In this document: one piece after another, positions 25,434-34,271 of the stretch
How the letters are laid out: each line of letters begins with the position of its first letter
Position numbering within the stretch: the stretch's first letter is position 1
From: JBFMCC01 sp037445635
GTDB lineage: Bacteria; Chloroflexota; Anaerolineae; Anaerolineales; Villigracilaceae
NCBI GenBank assembly: GCA_037445635.1
Contig: JBBIKC010000002.1
Location: forward strand, 183,860 to 247,859
DNA: 64,000 nt
Reading direction: 5' to 3'
Program-made: the position numbers and the translations under genes
The notes under the pieces: generated by a model
Told to the model about the DNA's origin: nothing
Seen by the model: the letters and a program-made list of their open reading frames with translations, nothing else
Databases searched by the model: none

Positions 25434-26669
25434 TTATCCCCACTTCCATATCGCCAATCCCGTTAACAGGCGCAGGACGCCAAACAAAATCAGCGCCGCG
25501 GCCAAGCCGATCTGACCGGCCAGCGCGGGTCCCGCCAGCGAGCCGACCAGCACGGCCGCGTTCAGCACTACGTTGTACCATGCGAGGTGAGAAGGCCTGT
25601 CGTCCGCGGGCGTGTTTTCGAGCAGGTAATTGGCGTACGCGCCGCCGACCATCGCCCAGACGAATCCGCCCAGGATGGAAATACCGTAATATTGCCAGAC
25701 TTGGCTGGAGAGCGCCAGCAGGGTGGGGTAGAACGCCATGCTTATCGCGCCCCAGGCAGTCACGTTTTTGTGGCCGAGGCGGCGCACGAGGCGATGTAAC
25801 TGCGTCGAGCCAAGCAGGACCGTCAGATAAAAGAGCGCGGTGCCGATGCCGATCTCGTCGTCGGTGAGGCGCAATTCGCGCACGAAATACAGCGAGAAGA
25901 GCGGGATGGCCAGGTATTGTGTCAGGTGGAATCCCAGCAGGACGAGCAACGGACGACGGAAGGGCGTCTTCCAGATGTCGAGGCGGACGGTAGCGCGCCA
26001 GTCGCGGGACGCGGCCGCGGGTCCGCGGCGAGGCGGGGGCGACTCCGCTTGCAGGGGTTTAACGAAGTAGAGGTGGAGACTGCTCATCGCCGCGCCGAAA
26101 GCCCCGATCCCAAAAATGATTTGGTAATTCATCGGGAAGGGAAAATGCTCCAGCAGGTAGCCGCTGACGAGCGAGGTGAGCATGAACGCCACGGAGAGCA
26201 CCACGTTGCGGCGGCCTGCGACGTGTGCGCGCCAGTCTTCGGGGACGGCGGCCGCGAACAGCGCGTTGAAACCGACCGACAACGCCGTCAGCGGGATGCC
26301 CATGTAAAGCGTGATGAGGATGAGCGCCCAGACCTGCTCCTGTTCGCCGAACAGCCAGGGCAGGGGAATCCACATGGCGAAGCCGAGGCGGTAGAAGACC
26401 GAGGTCCAGAACACGGCGCGGCCGATGTGCAGGCGTTCGAGCCAGCGGCCCGCAGGGATGGCGAACAGCAGGTTGACCACACCGGTGACCGCGGCCAGCA
26501 GGCCGATCTGGAAGGCCGTCGCACCGAGGCGCGCGGCGTAGATGTTGAGGAAGTTAACCGCCGAGCCGCTGAGCACGCCGAACCAACCGATGTCGAGGTA
26601 GAGGTGGATGAAGTTGGCGCGGTATTCGGACGGCGCGGAGGATTGAAAGAAGCTGCGAATGTTGGGCAC
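25434..26669 (-). CDS. MFS transporter
   Basis: A 411-residue polytopic protein with about 12 hydrophobic segments and the MFS signature region AIPAGRWLERLHIGR after helix 2. The substrate is not predictable. The start is GTG at 26669. On the minus strand a TATAAT lies eight bases before it (26678-26683), another probable leaderless start. The 3' end faces the hypothetical gene with a 20-nt gap. Confidence 0.82.
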   Translation of the reverse strand: MPNIRSFFQSSAPSEYRANFIHLYLDIGWFGVLSGSAVNFLNIYAARLGATAFQIGLLAAVTGVVNLLFAIPAGRWLERLHIGRAVFWTSVFYRLGFAMWIPLPWLFGEQEQVWALILITLYMGIPLTALSVGFNALFAAAVPEDWRAHVAGRRNVVLSVAFMLTSLVSGYLLEHFPFPMNYQIIFGIGAFGAAMSSLHLYFVKPLQAESPPPRRGPAAASRDWRATVRLDIWKTPFRRPLLVLLGFHLTQYLAIPLFSLYFVRELRLTDDEIGIGTALFYLTVLLGSTQLHRLVRRLGHKNVTAWGAISMAFYPTLLALSSQVWQYYGISILGGFVWAMVGGAYANYLLENTPADDRPSHLAWYNVVLNAAVLVGSLAGPALAGQIGLAAALILFGVLRLLTGLAIWKWG

Positions 26670-26749
26670 GGGAAGGTATTATAAGCGATTGCGGATTGGA
26701 GATATTTGATTTACGATTGTGGGAGCATCTAACATCAAAATCAAGGTCG

Positions 26750-26845
26750 CTGTCATTGCGAGGAGCGTTCTTTGCGACGAAGCAATCTCCTCGCTAATTC
26801 GGGATTGCTTTGCCCACTCGCTGCGCTCGGGGCTCGCAATGACAG
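26750..26845. repeat. Large intergenic palindromic repeat (REP-like)
   Basis: CTGTCATTGCGAG at 26750-26762 and CTCGCAATGACAG at 26833-26845 are perfect inverted copies. An inner pair AAGCAATC...GATTGCTT is nested within. Half of the unit recurs at 9248-9294. It is most likely a dispersed non-autonomous palindromic element. Confidence 0.7.
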
Positions 26846-26909
26846 GTTGTGTCTTGTTTTAATGCGAATGTCGCGAACGATTCTTTATTTGGAATAAGGA
26901 TAAGCGGTG

Positions 26910-27758
26910 ATGGATCAAAGTCCTCGTCATCGAGGTGTCGCCTGGCTGGCCATCGCGGGACTGTTATTCCTGCGCATCCCCTTTACGATTTTCCTGATCT
27001 ATGCGCCGCCCGGTGACAGGCCCTGGGCGCCGGTCTTTTTTCAGTTGGGCACTTATTTTCTCACTGCGTTTCTAATCTGGTGGGAACGCGAGGATTTATC
27101 AAAGGTCCACATAGACACTCTCGCGCTGGCAATCATCATTCTCTTCAAACCTGCTCAAACGCTAATCCTTCGTTATCTAGGTGTTGATACAACCCTGACC
27201 TTTCCAAATCCAGTCGGCGTGCTGGTGTGGGTCATCGCGATTGGATTGGTCATTGCATTATGGCGAAGCGGGTTTCGCCCCGAGCCGGTCCGCGCCTCTG
27301 ATTGGGGTTGGTTAAGTTTTGGTTTGCTGGTCGGGTTTGTGCTGTCCGCGTTGCCGAATATGGATGTATTTCATTCCAGCCTGCGCGCTGAAAGTCCGCC
27401 GTATGTTACGCTCCCGACAGTAGCCGCTTCGACGGGAATCACATTCCTGTATCAGATTGGATTCGCCGCGGTCACCGAGGAGCCATTGTTTCGCGGTTTT
27501 CTCTGGGGTTATCTGCGCCGACTCGGTGGGCGCGAGATTTGGGCCTGGCTCGTGCAGGCCGCGCTATTCATGTCTGCTCACGTTTACTTTATCGAAGCCC
27601 TGCACTTCAATTTCTGGGTGGCGGTCCCGGGCGGGGCGTTGATCTTCGGCCTGTTGGCCTGGCGCTCGCGTTCGATTGTCCCCGGTATGATGGCGCACGC
27701 GGCGTATAATGCGGGCGTTTATATAATTCTGGTTCGGCTCCTCAATTCCTTTGGGTAA
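26910..27758 (+). CDS. CPBP-family intramembrane metalloprotease
   Basis: A 282-residue multi-helix membrane protein with the CPBP (Abi/CAAX-protease-like) motifs: EEPLFRG with E190, E191 and R195, a following helix with H (MSAHVYF), and HAAYN near the C-terminus. Such proteins cleave inside membranes; some process peptides or confer bacteriocin immunity. The ATG at 26910 directly follows an in-frame GTG at 26907; AAGGA lies upstream. Followed by the aminotransferase after 3 nt, so probably cotranscribed. Confidence 0.83.
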   Translation: MDQSPRHRGVAWLAIAGLLFLRIPFTIFLIYAPPGDRPWAPVFFQLGTYFLTAFLIWWEREDLSKVHIDTLALAIIILFKPAQTLILRYLGVDTTLTFPNPVGVLVWVIAIGLVIALWRSGFRPEPVRASDWGWLSFGLLVGFVLSALPNMDVFHSSLRAESPPYVTLPTVAASTGITFLYQIGFAAVTEEPLFRGFLWGYLRRLGGREIWAWLVQAALFMSAHVYFIEALHFNFWVAVPGGALIFGLLAWRSRSIVPGMMAHAAYNAGVYIILVRLLNSFG

Positions 27759-27761
27759 ATC

Positions 27762-28916
27762 ATGTTTGGCCTTCGCCGTCACTTTCAACTCGACCCCTCC
27801 GTGACGTATCTCAATCATGGCTCGTTTGGCGCGACGCCGCGGCCCGTCTTCCGCGAATATCAGCGCTGGCAGCGCGAACTGGAACGTCAGCCCGTGGAAT
27901 TTCTCGGCCGCCGCCACAACGACCTGATGCGGTCCGCGCGGACGGCGCTGGCTGTGTATCTCGGCACACGGGCGGAGAATGTGGTCTTCACCCAGAACGC
28001 GACCATCGCCCTGAACATCGCGGCGCGTTCGCTTGAACTCGGCCGCGGCGACGAAGTGCTCAGCACCGATCACGAATATGGCGCGCTCGACCGCACGTGG
28101 CGTTTTCTTGCGAAGGAACGCGGCTTTGTTTATGTCAATCAACCGATTCCTGTTCCTCTGACCAGTGAAGAGCAATTCGTCGAAGCCTTATGGCGCGGGG
28201 TTACGCCGCGCACGCGCGTCATCTTCCTCAGCCATATCACTTCACCGACCGCTGTTATTTTCCCCATCAAGGGAATCATCGAGCGCGCCCGCGCCGCGGG
28301 CATCCTCACGGTGGTTGACGGCGCGCACGCGCCCGGTCAGATTCCGTTGGCGCTCGATTCGCTCGGCGCGGATTTCTACGGCGGCAACCTGCACAAGTGG
28401 CTGTGCGCGCCGAAGGGCGCGGGCTTTCTCTACGCCCGACCTGAGTCCCAGCACTTGCTCAAGCCGTTGGTCGTCTCGTGGGGCTACGAGTCTGAGATGC
28501 CAAGCGGCTCACAGTTCATTGACCATCACGAATGGTGGGGCACACGCGACCTGGCCGCGTTCTTGTCCGTGCCCGCCGCGATCGAGTTTCAGGAAAAGCA
28601 TGATTGGAATAAGGTCCGCGCCGCGTGCCATAAATTAGCCAGAGAGGTACAGCGCCGCGTTTGTAATTTGACTGCCCTGCCCTCGCTTCACGCGGACGAC
28701 AGCTGGTTCGGGCAAATGGTCAGCGCGCCCCTGCCAGCGGATGCCGACATTGTTGTCCTCAAGGCGCGTCTGTATGATGAATACCACATCGAAGTTCCGT
28801 TATTTGAGTGGAACAAACAGAAATTGATCCGCGTCTCGTTTCAGGGATATAACGCGCGTCGAGATGTGAACGCTCTCGTCTCGGCGCTTCAGAAAGAGTT
28901 GTGGAGGATTACCTGA
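27762..28916 (+). CDS. Class V aminotransferase, isopenicillin-N epimerase-like
   Basis: A 384-residue PLP enzyme. The fold pattern is clear: LNHGSFGATPRPV at the start, ENVVFTQNATIALN, VDGAHAPGQIPL, and the PLP lysine K212 in GNLHKWLCAPKG. This group includes isopenicillin-N epimerase-like enzymes and cysteine desulfurase relatives; the NLHKW context points to the former. The natural substrate is unknown. No beta-lactam genes are near. Confidence 0.87.
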   Translation: MFGLRRHFQLDPSVTYLNHGSFGATPRPVFREYQRWQRELERQPVEFLGRRHNDLMRSARTALAVYLGTRAENVVFTQNATIALNIAARSLELGRGDEVLSTDHEYGALDRTWRFLAKERGFVYVNQPIPVPLTSEEQFVEALWRGVTPRTRVIFLSHITSPTAVIFPIKGIIERARAAGILTVVDGAHAPGQIPLALDSLGADFYGGNLHKWLCAPKGAGFLYARPESQHLLKPLVVSWGYESEMPSGSQFIDHHEWWGTRDLAAFLSVPAAIEFQEKHDWNKVRAACHKLAREVQRRVCNLTALPSLHADDSWFGQMVSAPLPADADIVVLKARLYDEYHIEVPLFEWNKQKLIRVSFQGYNARRDVNALVSALQKELWRIT

Positions 28917-28954
28917 AAATCGCGCCCCATTCTAAATGAGTATAATACCCTTCA

Positions 28955-29830
28955 ATGGACATATCATTGGCACTTGGCGGCGGCGGGGCGAAAGGCAATG
29001 CCCACATCGGCGTTCTGCGCCGGCTCGAACAGGAAGGTTTCCGCGTCCGCGCGGTTGCCGGGACCAGTTTCGGGGGGCTGGTCGCGGTTTTCTACGCGGC
29101 AGGCTTCAGTCCGGATGAGATCGAGGCGCGCTTCAGCAAAGTGGACCAGTCGCGGCTGTTCGTTCGAGGCTCCGGCGAAGGCCCGTCCCTGCTCGGGCTG
29201 GCTGGAGTCACAAAGTTTCTCGAGGAGTCGCTTGGCGACAAGACCTTCGACGATCTGCGCCTGCCCTGCGCGGTCACCGCGGTGGATTTAAAGTCTGCCC
29301 GCGAGGTCATTCTGAACAAAGGTTTACTGCGCGACGCGGTGCTGGCGACGATTGCCCTGCCCTCGATCTTCCCGCCGCGCCGCATTCGTGAATTGGACCT
29401 GGTGGACGGCGGCACGCTCGACCCGGTGCCTGTTTCCGTTGCGCGCGGGCTCGCGCCCGGCCTGCCGGTGGTGGCCGTGGTGCTTTCCAGCCCGGTGGGC
29501 GCGCCGACCCATTCGCACAATATGACTATCCCCGGCCTGCCCGCGCCCATTGCCCGCCGCCTGACCGGGTTCCGGCTGGCTCAGGCTTTCGAGATCTTCA
29601 TGCGGGCTTTGGATATTTCCAGCCGCGAATTGACCGAACTGCGCCTGCAGGCCGACGCCCCGGAGGTGATCGTGCGCCCGGAGGTCAGCCAGATTCAACT
29701 TCTCGATAAAGTGGATGTCTCGGCTGTGGCGAAACTGGGAGAACAGGCCGTTGACGAGGTCCTGCCCGACCTGCGCCGCGCCGCGGCTTGGCCGGCCCGG
29801 CTGGCTCGTTCCTTCCGGCGCAAGGTATGA
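28955..29830 (+). CDS. Patatin-like phospholipase (RssA/NTE-type)
   Basis: A 291-residue hydrolase with the glycine-rich oxyanion loop GGGGAKG (residues 8-14), nucleophile elbow GTSFG with S38, and the second catalytic residue D151 in DGG. The Ser-Asp dyad family cleaves acyl esters in phospholipids. TATAAT at 28941-28946 is eight bases before the ATG, suggesting leaderless transcription. It starts a tight run of four overlapping genes (ATGA or GTGA junctions) to 31324. Confidence 0.92.
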   Translation: MDISLALGGGGAKGNAHIGVLRRLEQEGFRVRAVAGTSFGGLVAVFYAAGFSPDEIEARFSKVDQSRLFVRGSGEGPSLLGLAGVTKFLEESLGDKTFDDLRLPCAVTAVDLKSAREVILNKGLLRDAVLATIALPSIFPPRRIRELDLVDGGTLDPVPVSVARGLAPGLPVVAVVLSSPVGAPTHSHNMTIPGLPAPIARRLTGFRLAQAFEIFMRALDISSRELTELRLQADAPEVIVRPEVSQIQLLDKVDVSAVAKLGEQAVDEVLPDLRRAAAWPARLARSFRRKV

Positions 29831-30447
29831 AAAACCCGCTTCAGGTCATCGGAATTTTGATGCCCTGCATCGCAGTCGGCTTCGGATTGTTCGCGGCGCG
29901 AAGCGCGTGGACTGCCTTGCTCGGTTATCATCTTGGAATTCTGATACTGCTGGCTTTGACCGGCGAGTGGCACATCACCGGGCGCTTCCGAATTCAAAAC
30001 CCTTACCGCGCGCTGATTGGCGCCGCAGTTGGATTGCTGGCGGGTGTTGGCGTTTTCGCGCTTTGGCCGTTCGCGAAGGTCTCACCCGCTTTGCATCCGA
30101 CTTTGCTGGCCTGGGGCTTGAACGCCCGCACCTGGCCGCCGTTCATCCTGTATTCCGCGCTCGTCAATCCGTGGCTGGAAGAATTGTACTGGCGCGGCTG
30201 GCTCGGCGACGACTCACGCCTGCCGATCCTGCGCGACTTTTGGTTCTCAGGCTTTCATTTGTTCGTCGTGTTTTTGTTTGTTGGATGGTTCTGGCTGGGC
30301 TTTATATTTTTAGCGCTTGCATCTGTCGGCTGGCTGTTGCGGCAGGTGGCCCGCCGTGAAGGCTCCCTGCTCACGCCGAGCCTGTTCCATGTGACGGCCG
30401 ACGCGAGCATTCTTCTGGTTATCTTTCTGTTGCAGGAGGTTCTGTGA
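29827..30447 (+). CDS. CPBP-family membrane protease-like protein
   Basis: A 206-residue protein with six or so hydrophobic helices. It has E-E-L-Y-W-R-G (EExxxR type), FSGFH and a late SLFHVTAD, matching the three CPBP motifs. The ATG overlaps the patatin TGA as ATGA, so translation is likely coupled. It is the second CPBP-type gene within 3 kb, but sequence similarity to the one at 26910 is limited to motifs. Confidence 0.75.
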   Translation: MKNPLQVIGILMPCIAVGFGLFAARSAWTALLGYHLGILILLALTGEWHITGRFRIQNPYRALIGAAVGLLAGVGVFALWPFAKVSPALHPTLLAWGLNARTWPPFILYSALVNPWLEELYWRGWLGDDSRLPILRDFWFSGFHLFVVFLFVGWFWLGFIFLALASVGWLLRQVARREGSLLTPSLFHVTADASILLVIFLLQEVL

Positions 30448-30671
30448 AACGAGACCTGCGTGAATACGCCAAACAAACCGACCGCCGTCTGGTCGTCGGC
30501 GCGATTCTGATTCTCTTTCTGGTCGGCGGCGGATTGATCTGGTGGATCTATGGCACGGGTGCGGCCGGGCTGGCCCTCACCTGCATGTCGGGCGGCGTGG
30601 CGGTCGTGCTGTTGATCGTTTTGATCTTCTACGCCATTGACAAGATTCTGAAGAGCGCGCGCCCCAAATGA
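30444..30671 (+). CDS. Small two-helix membrane protein
   Basis: A 75-residue protein with a charged N-terminus, two hydrophobic helices (LVVGAILILFLVGGGLIWW and GGVAVVLLIVLIFYAI) and a basic tail. The GTG start overlaps the upstream stop and its own stop overlaps the next ATG, so it is embedded in the patatin operon. No family recognised. Confidence 0.7.
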   Translation: MKRDLREYAKQTDRRLVVGAILILFLVGGGLIWWIYGTGAAGLALTCMSGGVAVVLLIVLIFYAIDKILKSARPK

Positions 30672-31324
30672 CCCAGTTTCAGACCTACCTGGTCACGTTC
30701 GAATCCTGGACCCTGCGCGTGCATCCCGCAACCGAGACGCCGCCGCGCCTCCTGCTCCTCATCCACGGCTGGACCGGCGACGAGAACTCGATGTGGGTGT
30801 TCGCGCGCAATTTTCCGCCGCGTTATTACATGCTTGCGCCGCGCGCCCCGCGCGCCGCACAGGAGAAAGGCTACACCTGGCGCGCGCCGCGTCCGGGCAC
30901 ACACGGCGCCCCCACGCTGGAAGACTTCCGCCCGGCGGCCGAGGCACTGATCCGCCTCGTGGACGCGTACGTGCCCACGGTCCGCGTGGACGCGGCGCAG
31001 TTCGATGTGATGGGTTTTAGTCAGGGCGCGGCGGTGACCAACGCGCTGGCGTTGTTGTATCCGTCGCGCGTCCGCAGGGCGGGTATTCTGGCGGGCTTCA
31101 TGCCGCTGGAGTCCGAATCGTTCATCGCACAGAGACCGCTCGAAGGCAAGCCCTTCTTCGTCGCGCACGGCACGCAGGATGAGTTGGTGCCTGTGGACAA
31201 GGCGAGGCTGTCCATCGAAGCGCTGGAACGCGCCGGCGCGCAGGTGACGTATTGCGAAGCCGACGTGGGCCACAAGGTCAGTGCGGATTGCCTGCGCGCG
31301 CTGGAGAAATTTTTCGCAGATTAA
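30668..31324 (+). CDS. Alpha/beta-hydrolase, phospholipase/carboxylesterase type
   Basis: A 218-residue serine hydrolase. It shows the oxyanion segment LLIHGWTGDE, nucleophile S118 in GFSQG, an acid in HGTQDELVP, and the final His in VGHKVS. This matches the small carboxylesterase/lysophospholipase family. With the patatin at the start of the same operon, a role in lipid ester turnover is a fair inference. Confidence 0.87.
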   Translation: MTQFQTYLVTFESWTLRVHPATETPPRLLLLIHGWTGDENSMWVFARNFPPRYYMLAPRAPRAAQEKGYTWRAPRPGTHGAPTLEDFRPAAEALIRLVDAYVPTVRVDAAQFDVMGFSQGAAVTNALALLYPSRVRRAGILAGFMPLESESFIAQRPLEGKPFFVAHGTQDELVPVDKARLSIEALERAGAQVTYCEADVGHKVSADCLRALEKFFAD

Positions 31325-31342
31325 GGGCGTCTTATTCGTATG

Positions 31343-31371
31343 TTGACGCCGCGCTTCTTTACGATTATCCT
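31343..31371 (+). promoter_or_regulatory. Probable promoter of the second L,D-transpeptidase
   Basis: TTGACG at 31343-31348, a 17-bp spacer, TATCCT at 31366-31371, 16 nt before the ATG at 31388. Confidence 0.5.
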
Positions 31372-31387
31372 TACCCGAAACTAAACA

Positions 31388-32503
31388 ATGAAACGATCTC
31401 GTCTTTCCCGCCGCGACTTTCTCAAACTCACCGGCCTCGGCCTCAGTGCGCTGGCCCTGCGCCCGCTGGAACGCGCCCTGCCTCTGCCGCAATTCCCATC
31501 TGCGGAACGTCTTGGCCGCGTTTTATTTGCGACCGATGTGATGTCCCAGCCCAGTTTCGACGCGTCCGTCGTCGGCAGGTTGTACGAAGACAACGTCGTG
31601 GAATGGAATCGGGAGACGGTCAGCCCGTTCCGTAACGCGAATGTGATCAACCAGCGCTGGGTGGAGACTCCGCAGGGTTATATTTATTCTCCGAACGTTC
31701 AGCCCGTGCGCAACCTGCCCAACGCACCATTGGACGCCGTCCCCGCGGGCGAGCCCGGCTTCTGGGCCGAGGTGACCGTCCCTTACGCGGACCTGCTCAT
31801 CGCCAACCCGCCCATCCGCTCGCCGTGGGCTCAGACCATGCTCTCGACGCGCGGCGTCAACCCGCGACTGTATTACGGTCAGGTAGTGTGGATTGACCAG
31901 GTCAAGAATGAGAACGGCGTCATCTATTATCGTTTCAACGAGGACTTCGGTCACGGCTACGGCTACGGCGACATGTTCTGGGTGGAGGCGGCGGCCCTGC
32001 GCCCGTTGACCGAGGCGGACGTCGCGCCCATCAGCCCGGACGTGGATCCCGCCCAAAAAACGATCCGCGTTGACATTACATACCAGACCTTCTCCTGCTT
32101 CGAGGGCAGTACCGAGGTGTATTTCTGCCGCACGTCCACGGGATTGCTGGAATCGCAATCCGGGACCGATAAGTACGAGACGCCCGTCGGCGACATGTAC
32201 GCGTTTCGGAAGATGCCGTCCATTGCGATGGGCGCCAACGCGCAGGCCAACGCCGCGGGATACGATACCCCTGCCGTTCCGTGGACGACTTTCATTGCAA
32301 CAGGAGGCATCGCCATCCACGGCGCGTTCTGGCATAATAATTTCGGCACGCCGCGCTCGCACGGCTGTATCAACCTCCTGCCCGAGGACGCCAAATGGGT
32401 CTTTCGCTGGACGACTCCCCACGTCTCGCTGAAGCAAAGCGAAATACAGTTGACCTGGCCCGAGGTAGGCACGAAAGTCACCTCGGTGCGAAAAACCGTT
32501 TAG
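31388..32503 (+). CDS. Tat-exported L,D-transpeptidase (YkuD domain), paralogue of the one at 3964
   Basis: A 371-residue protein with a twin-arginine signal (SRRDFLKLTG) and a C-terminal YkuD domain with S-H-G-C-I-N, catalytic C327. The middle has SH3-like segments as in the 3964 gene. The signal-peptide DNA is very similar to the other copy, showing duplication. Expected role: peptidoglycan crosslinking or anchoring outside the membrane. It precedes ccdA by 9 nt and may form an operon with the thiol-redox genes. Confidence 0.88.
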   Translation: MKRSRLSRRDFLKLTGLGLSALALRPLERALPLPQFPSAERLGRVLFATDVMSQPSFDASVVGRLYEDNVVEWNRETVSPFRNANVINQRWVETPQGYIYSPNVQPVRNLPNAPLDAVPAGEPGFWAEVTVPYADLLIANPPIRSPWAQTMLSTRGVNPRLYYGQVVWIDQVKNENGVIYYRFNEDFGHGYGYGDMFWVEAAALRPLTEADVAPISPDVDPAQKTIRVDITYQTFSCFEGSTEVYFCRTSTGLLESQSGTDKYETPVGDMYAFRKMPSIAMGANAQANAAGYDTPAVPWTTFIATGGIAIHGAFWHNNFGTPRSHGCINLLPEDAKWVFRWTTPHVSLKQSEIQLTWPEVGTKVTSVRKTV

Positions 32504-32512
32504 AGGAATCTT

Positions 32513-33232
32513 ATGGACATTGCGAACGTGACTGTTGGCTGGGCGTTCCTGGCGGGACTGGCGTCCTTCCTTTCGCCCTGCGTGTTTTCCCTCGTCCCGG
32601 CGTACGTCGGATATCTCGGCGGGCGCGCGGCGGGCGGCGAGGCGTCCGAGTCCAATCGTTGGATCACATTTAGCCACGGCCTGGCCTTCGTGCTGGGATT
32701 CAGCGTTGTCTTTGTCACGCTGGGTGTGGCGGCTTCCGCCCTCGGATCCCTGCTATATGAACTGCGCACATGGCTGGCGAAGATCGGCGGCGTGGTGGTC
32801 ATCCTCTTCGGCCTGCATATGATCGGCATCTTTCGCATCCCGTTCCTCGAGTACGACGTACGCGTCCATTCCATGCCGGACCGAAAACTGGGCTATCTTT
32901 CATCGGCGTTGATGGGCGTGTTCTTCTCGGCGGGCTGGTCACCCTGCGTCGGCCCGGTGCTGGGCGCCATCCTCACGCTTGCCTTCAACGGCGGCGACTT
33001 GACCGTCGGCACCACGCTTCTCACCGCGTATTCGGCCGGCCTGGGCATCCCGTTCCTGGTAGCCGCCCTCGGCATCGGCTGGGTCTCCACGATTTTGAAA
33101 AAATACAGCAAGACCATGCGCTACGTGGAAATTGCCATGGGTGTGATCCTCGTGATCGTGGGAATCATGCTCTTCGCCGGGACGTTCGAACTGCTGGCGC
33201 GCTACGGTCTATGGGTGGACTTCGGCCTGTAG
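32513..33232 (+). CDS. ccdA: Cytochrome c biogenesis / thiol-disulfide transporter CcdA
   Basis: A 239-residue membrane protein with six hydrophobic helices. It has the paired family motifs LSPCVFSLVPAY and WSPCVGPVLG, whose two cysteines pass reducing power across the membrane. The length is usual for CcdA. The next gene carries a glutaredoxin-like domain, fitting a thiol-redox pathway from cytoplasm to exterior; this link is inferred from position. Confidence 0.92.
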   Translation: MDIANVTVGWAFLAGLASFLSPCVFSLVPAYVGYLGGRAAGGEASESNRWITFSHGLAFVLGFSVVFVTLGVAASALGSLLYELRTWLAKIGGVVVILFGLHMIGIFRIPFLEYDVRVHSMPDRKLGYLSSALMGVFFSAGWSPCVGPVLGAILTLAFNGGDLTVGTTLLTAYSAGLGIPFLVAALGIGWVSTILKKYSKTMRYVEIAMGVILVIVGIMLFAGTFELLARYGLWVDFGL

Positions 33233-33260
33233 GCCGCCTCGACGCGGAATCCAGTCTGCC

Positions 33261-34268
33261 ATGCTTACCGTTACCCTCTACACCCGCAAAGACTGCGGCC
33301 TGTGCGACGAAGTCAAGGCCGACCTGCAATCGCTGGAGGCGCAACTCCCGCACCGCCTCGTCGAGGTGGACATCGACTCGGACCCATCCCTGCAAAAGGC
33401 GTTCGGCGGGCAGATTCCCGTCGTGGAGATCGGGCCGTACAGCCTCAAGGCGCCGATCACGAAACAGCAATTGCACATGACCCTCGGCGCGGCAATCGAC
33501 CGGCGCGGTCAATTGGAGCGGATCGGCGGCGAACGCTATCAGTCCCGCGTGAAGCGAGGGCAGAACTTCACCCTGGCCGACCGCATTTCGTTCTGGTTGT
33601 CGCGCCATTATCTGCTCCTGCTGAACGCGCTTATCCTGCTCTACGTCGGTGTGCCGTTCCTGGCTCCCGTATTGATGAAATTTGGCGCGCCTGTTCCCGC
33701 GCGTGTGATCTACGCGATCTACAGTCCGTTGTGCCACCAATTCGGTTTTCGTTCGTTTTTTCTCTTTGGAGAGCAAGCCTTCTATCCGCTGGCTGAGGCG
33801 AATGTGCCCGACGTGATAACTTTTGAAGAGGCTACGGGCATCTCAAACCTGGAGGATCCCGCCAGCCTCTCGCGCCTTGACGCCCGCCAATTCACGGGCA
33901 ATGAAGTCGTGGGCTACAAGGTTGCGTTATGCGAGCGCGACGTGGCTATATACGGCGGCATGTTGTTGTTTGGCTTGATCTTCGGCCTGACGCGCCGCCG
34001 CCTCCCGCCCTTGCACTGGGCCTTGTGGCTGGTGCTTGGCCTGGGCCCCATCGGGCTGGATGGATTTTCGCAGTTGTTCAGTCAGTTCAACTGGGAATTT
34101 CTGGCCTCGCTCCTGCCGTATCGCGAATCCACGCCCTTCCTGCGCGTGTTCACCGGCGGGATCTTCGGTCTGTGCACGGCCTGGTTCGCCTATCCCAACA
34201 TCGAAGAATCCATGCAGGAGACGCGCCAGTTCTTCGCCAAGAAGTTCGCGGTGCTCAAGACGCCCTGA
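33261..34268 (+). CDS. Glutaredoxin-like domain fused to DUF2085 membrane domain
   Basis: A 335-residue fusion. Residues 1-80 are a glutaredoxin/DUF836-like domain with C12-G-L-C15 and a cis-proline (QIPVVEI). Residues about 110-330 are a membrane domain with the DUF2085 pattern (SPLCHQ, CERDVAIYGG, GLGPIGLDGFSQLF). DUF2085 function is unknown; the C-H-Q and C-E-R-D motifs could bind metal. It sits directly after ccdA, so the glutaredoxin part may exchange electrons with CcdA or the membrane domain. Confidence 0.8.
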   Translation: MLTVTLYTRKDCGLCDEVKADLQSLEAQLPHRLVEVDIDSDPSLQKAFGGQIPVVEIGPYSLKAPITKQQLHMTLGAAIDRRGQLERIGGERYQSRVKRGQNFTLADRISFWLSRHYLLLLNALILLYVGVPFLAPVLMKFGAPVPARVIYAIYSPLCHQFGFRSFFLFGEQAFYPLAEANVPDVITFEEATGISNLEDPASLSRLDARQFTGNEVVGYKVALCERDVAIYGGMLLFGLIFGLTRRRLPPLHWALWLVLGLGPIGLDGFSQLFSQFNWEFLASLLPYRESTPFLRVFTGGIFGLCTAWFAYPNIEESMQETRQFFAKKFAVLKTP

Positions 34269-34271
34269 ACC

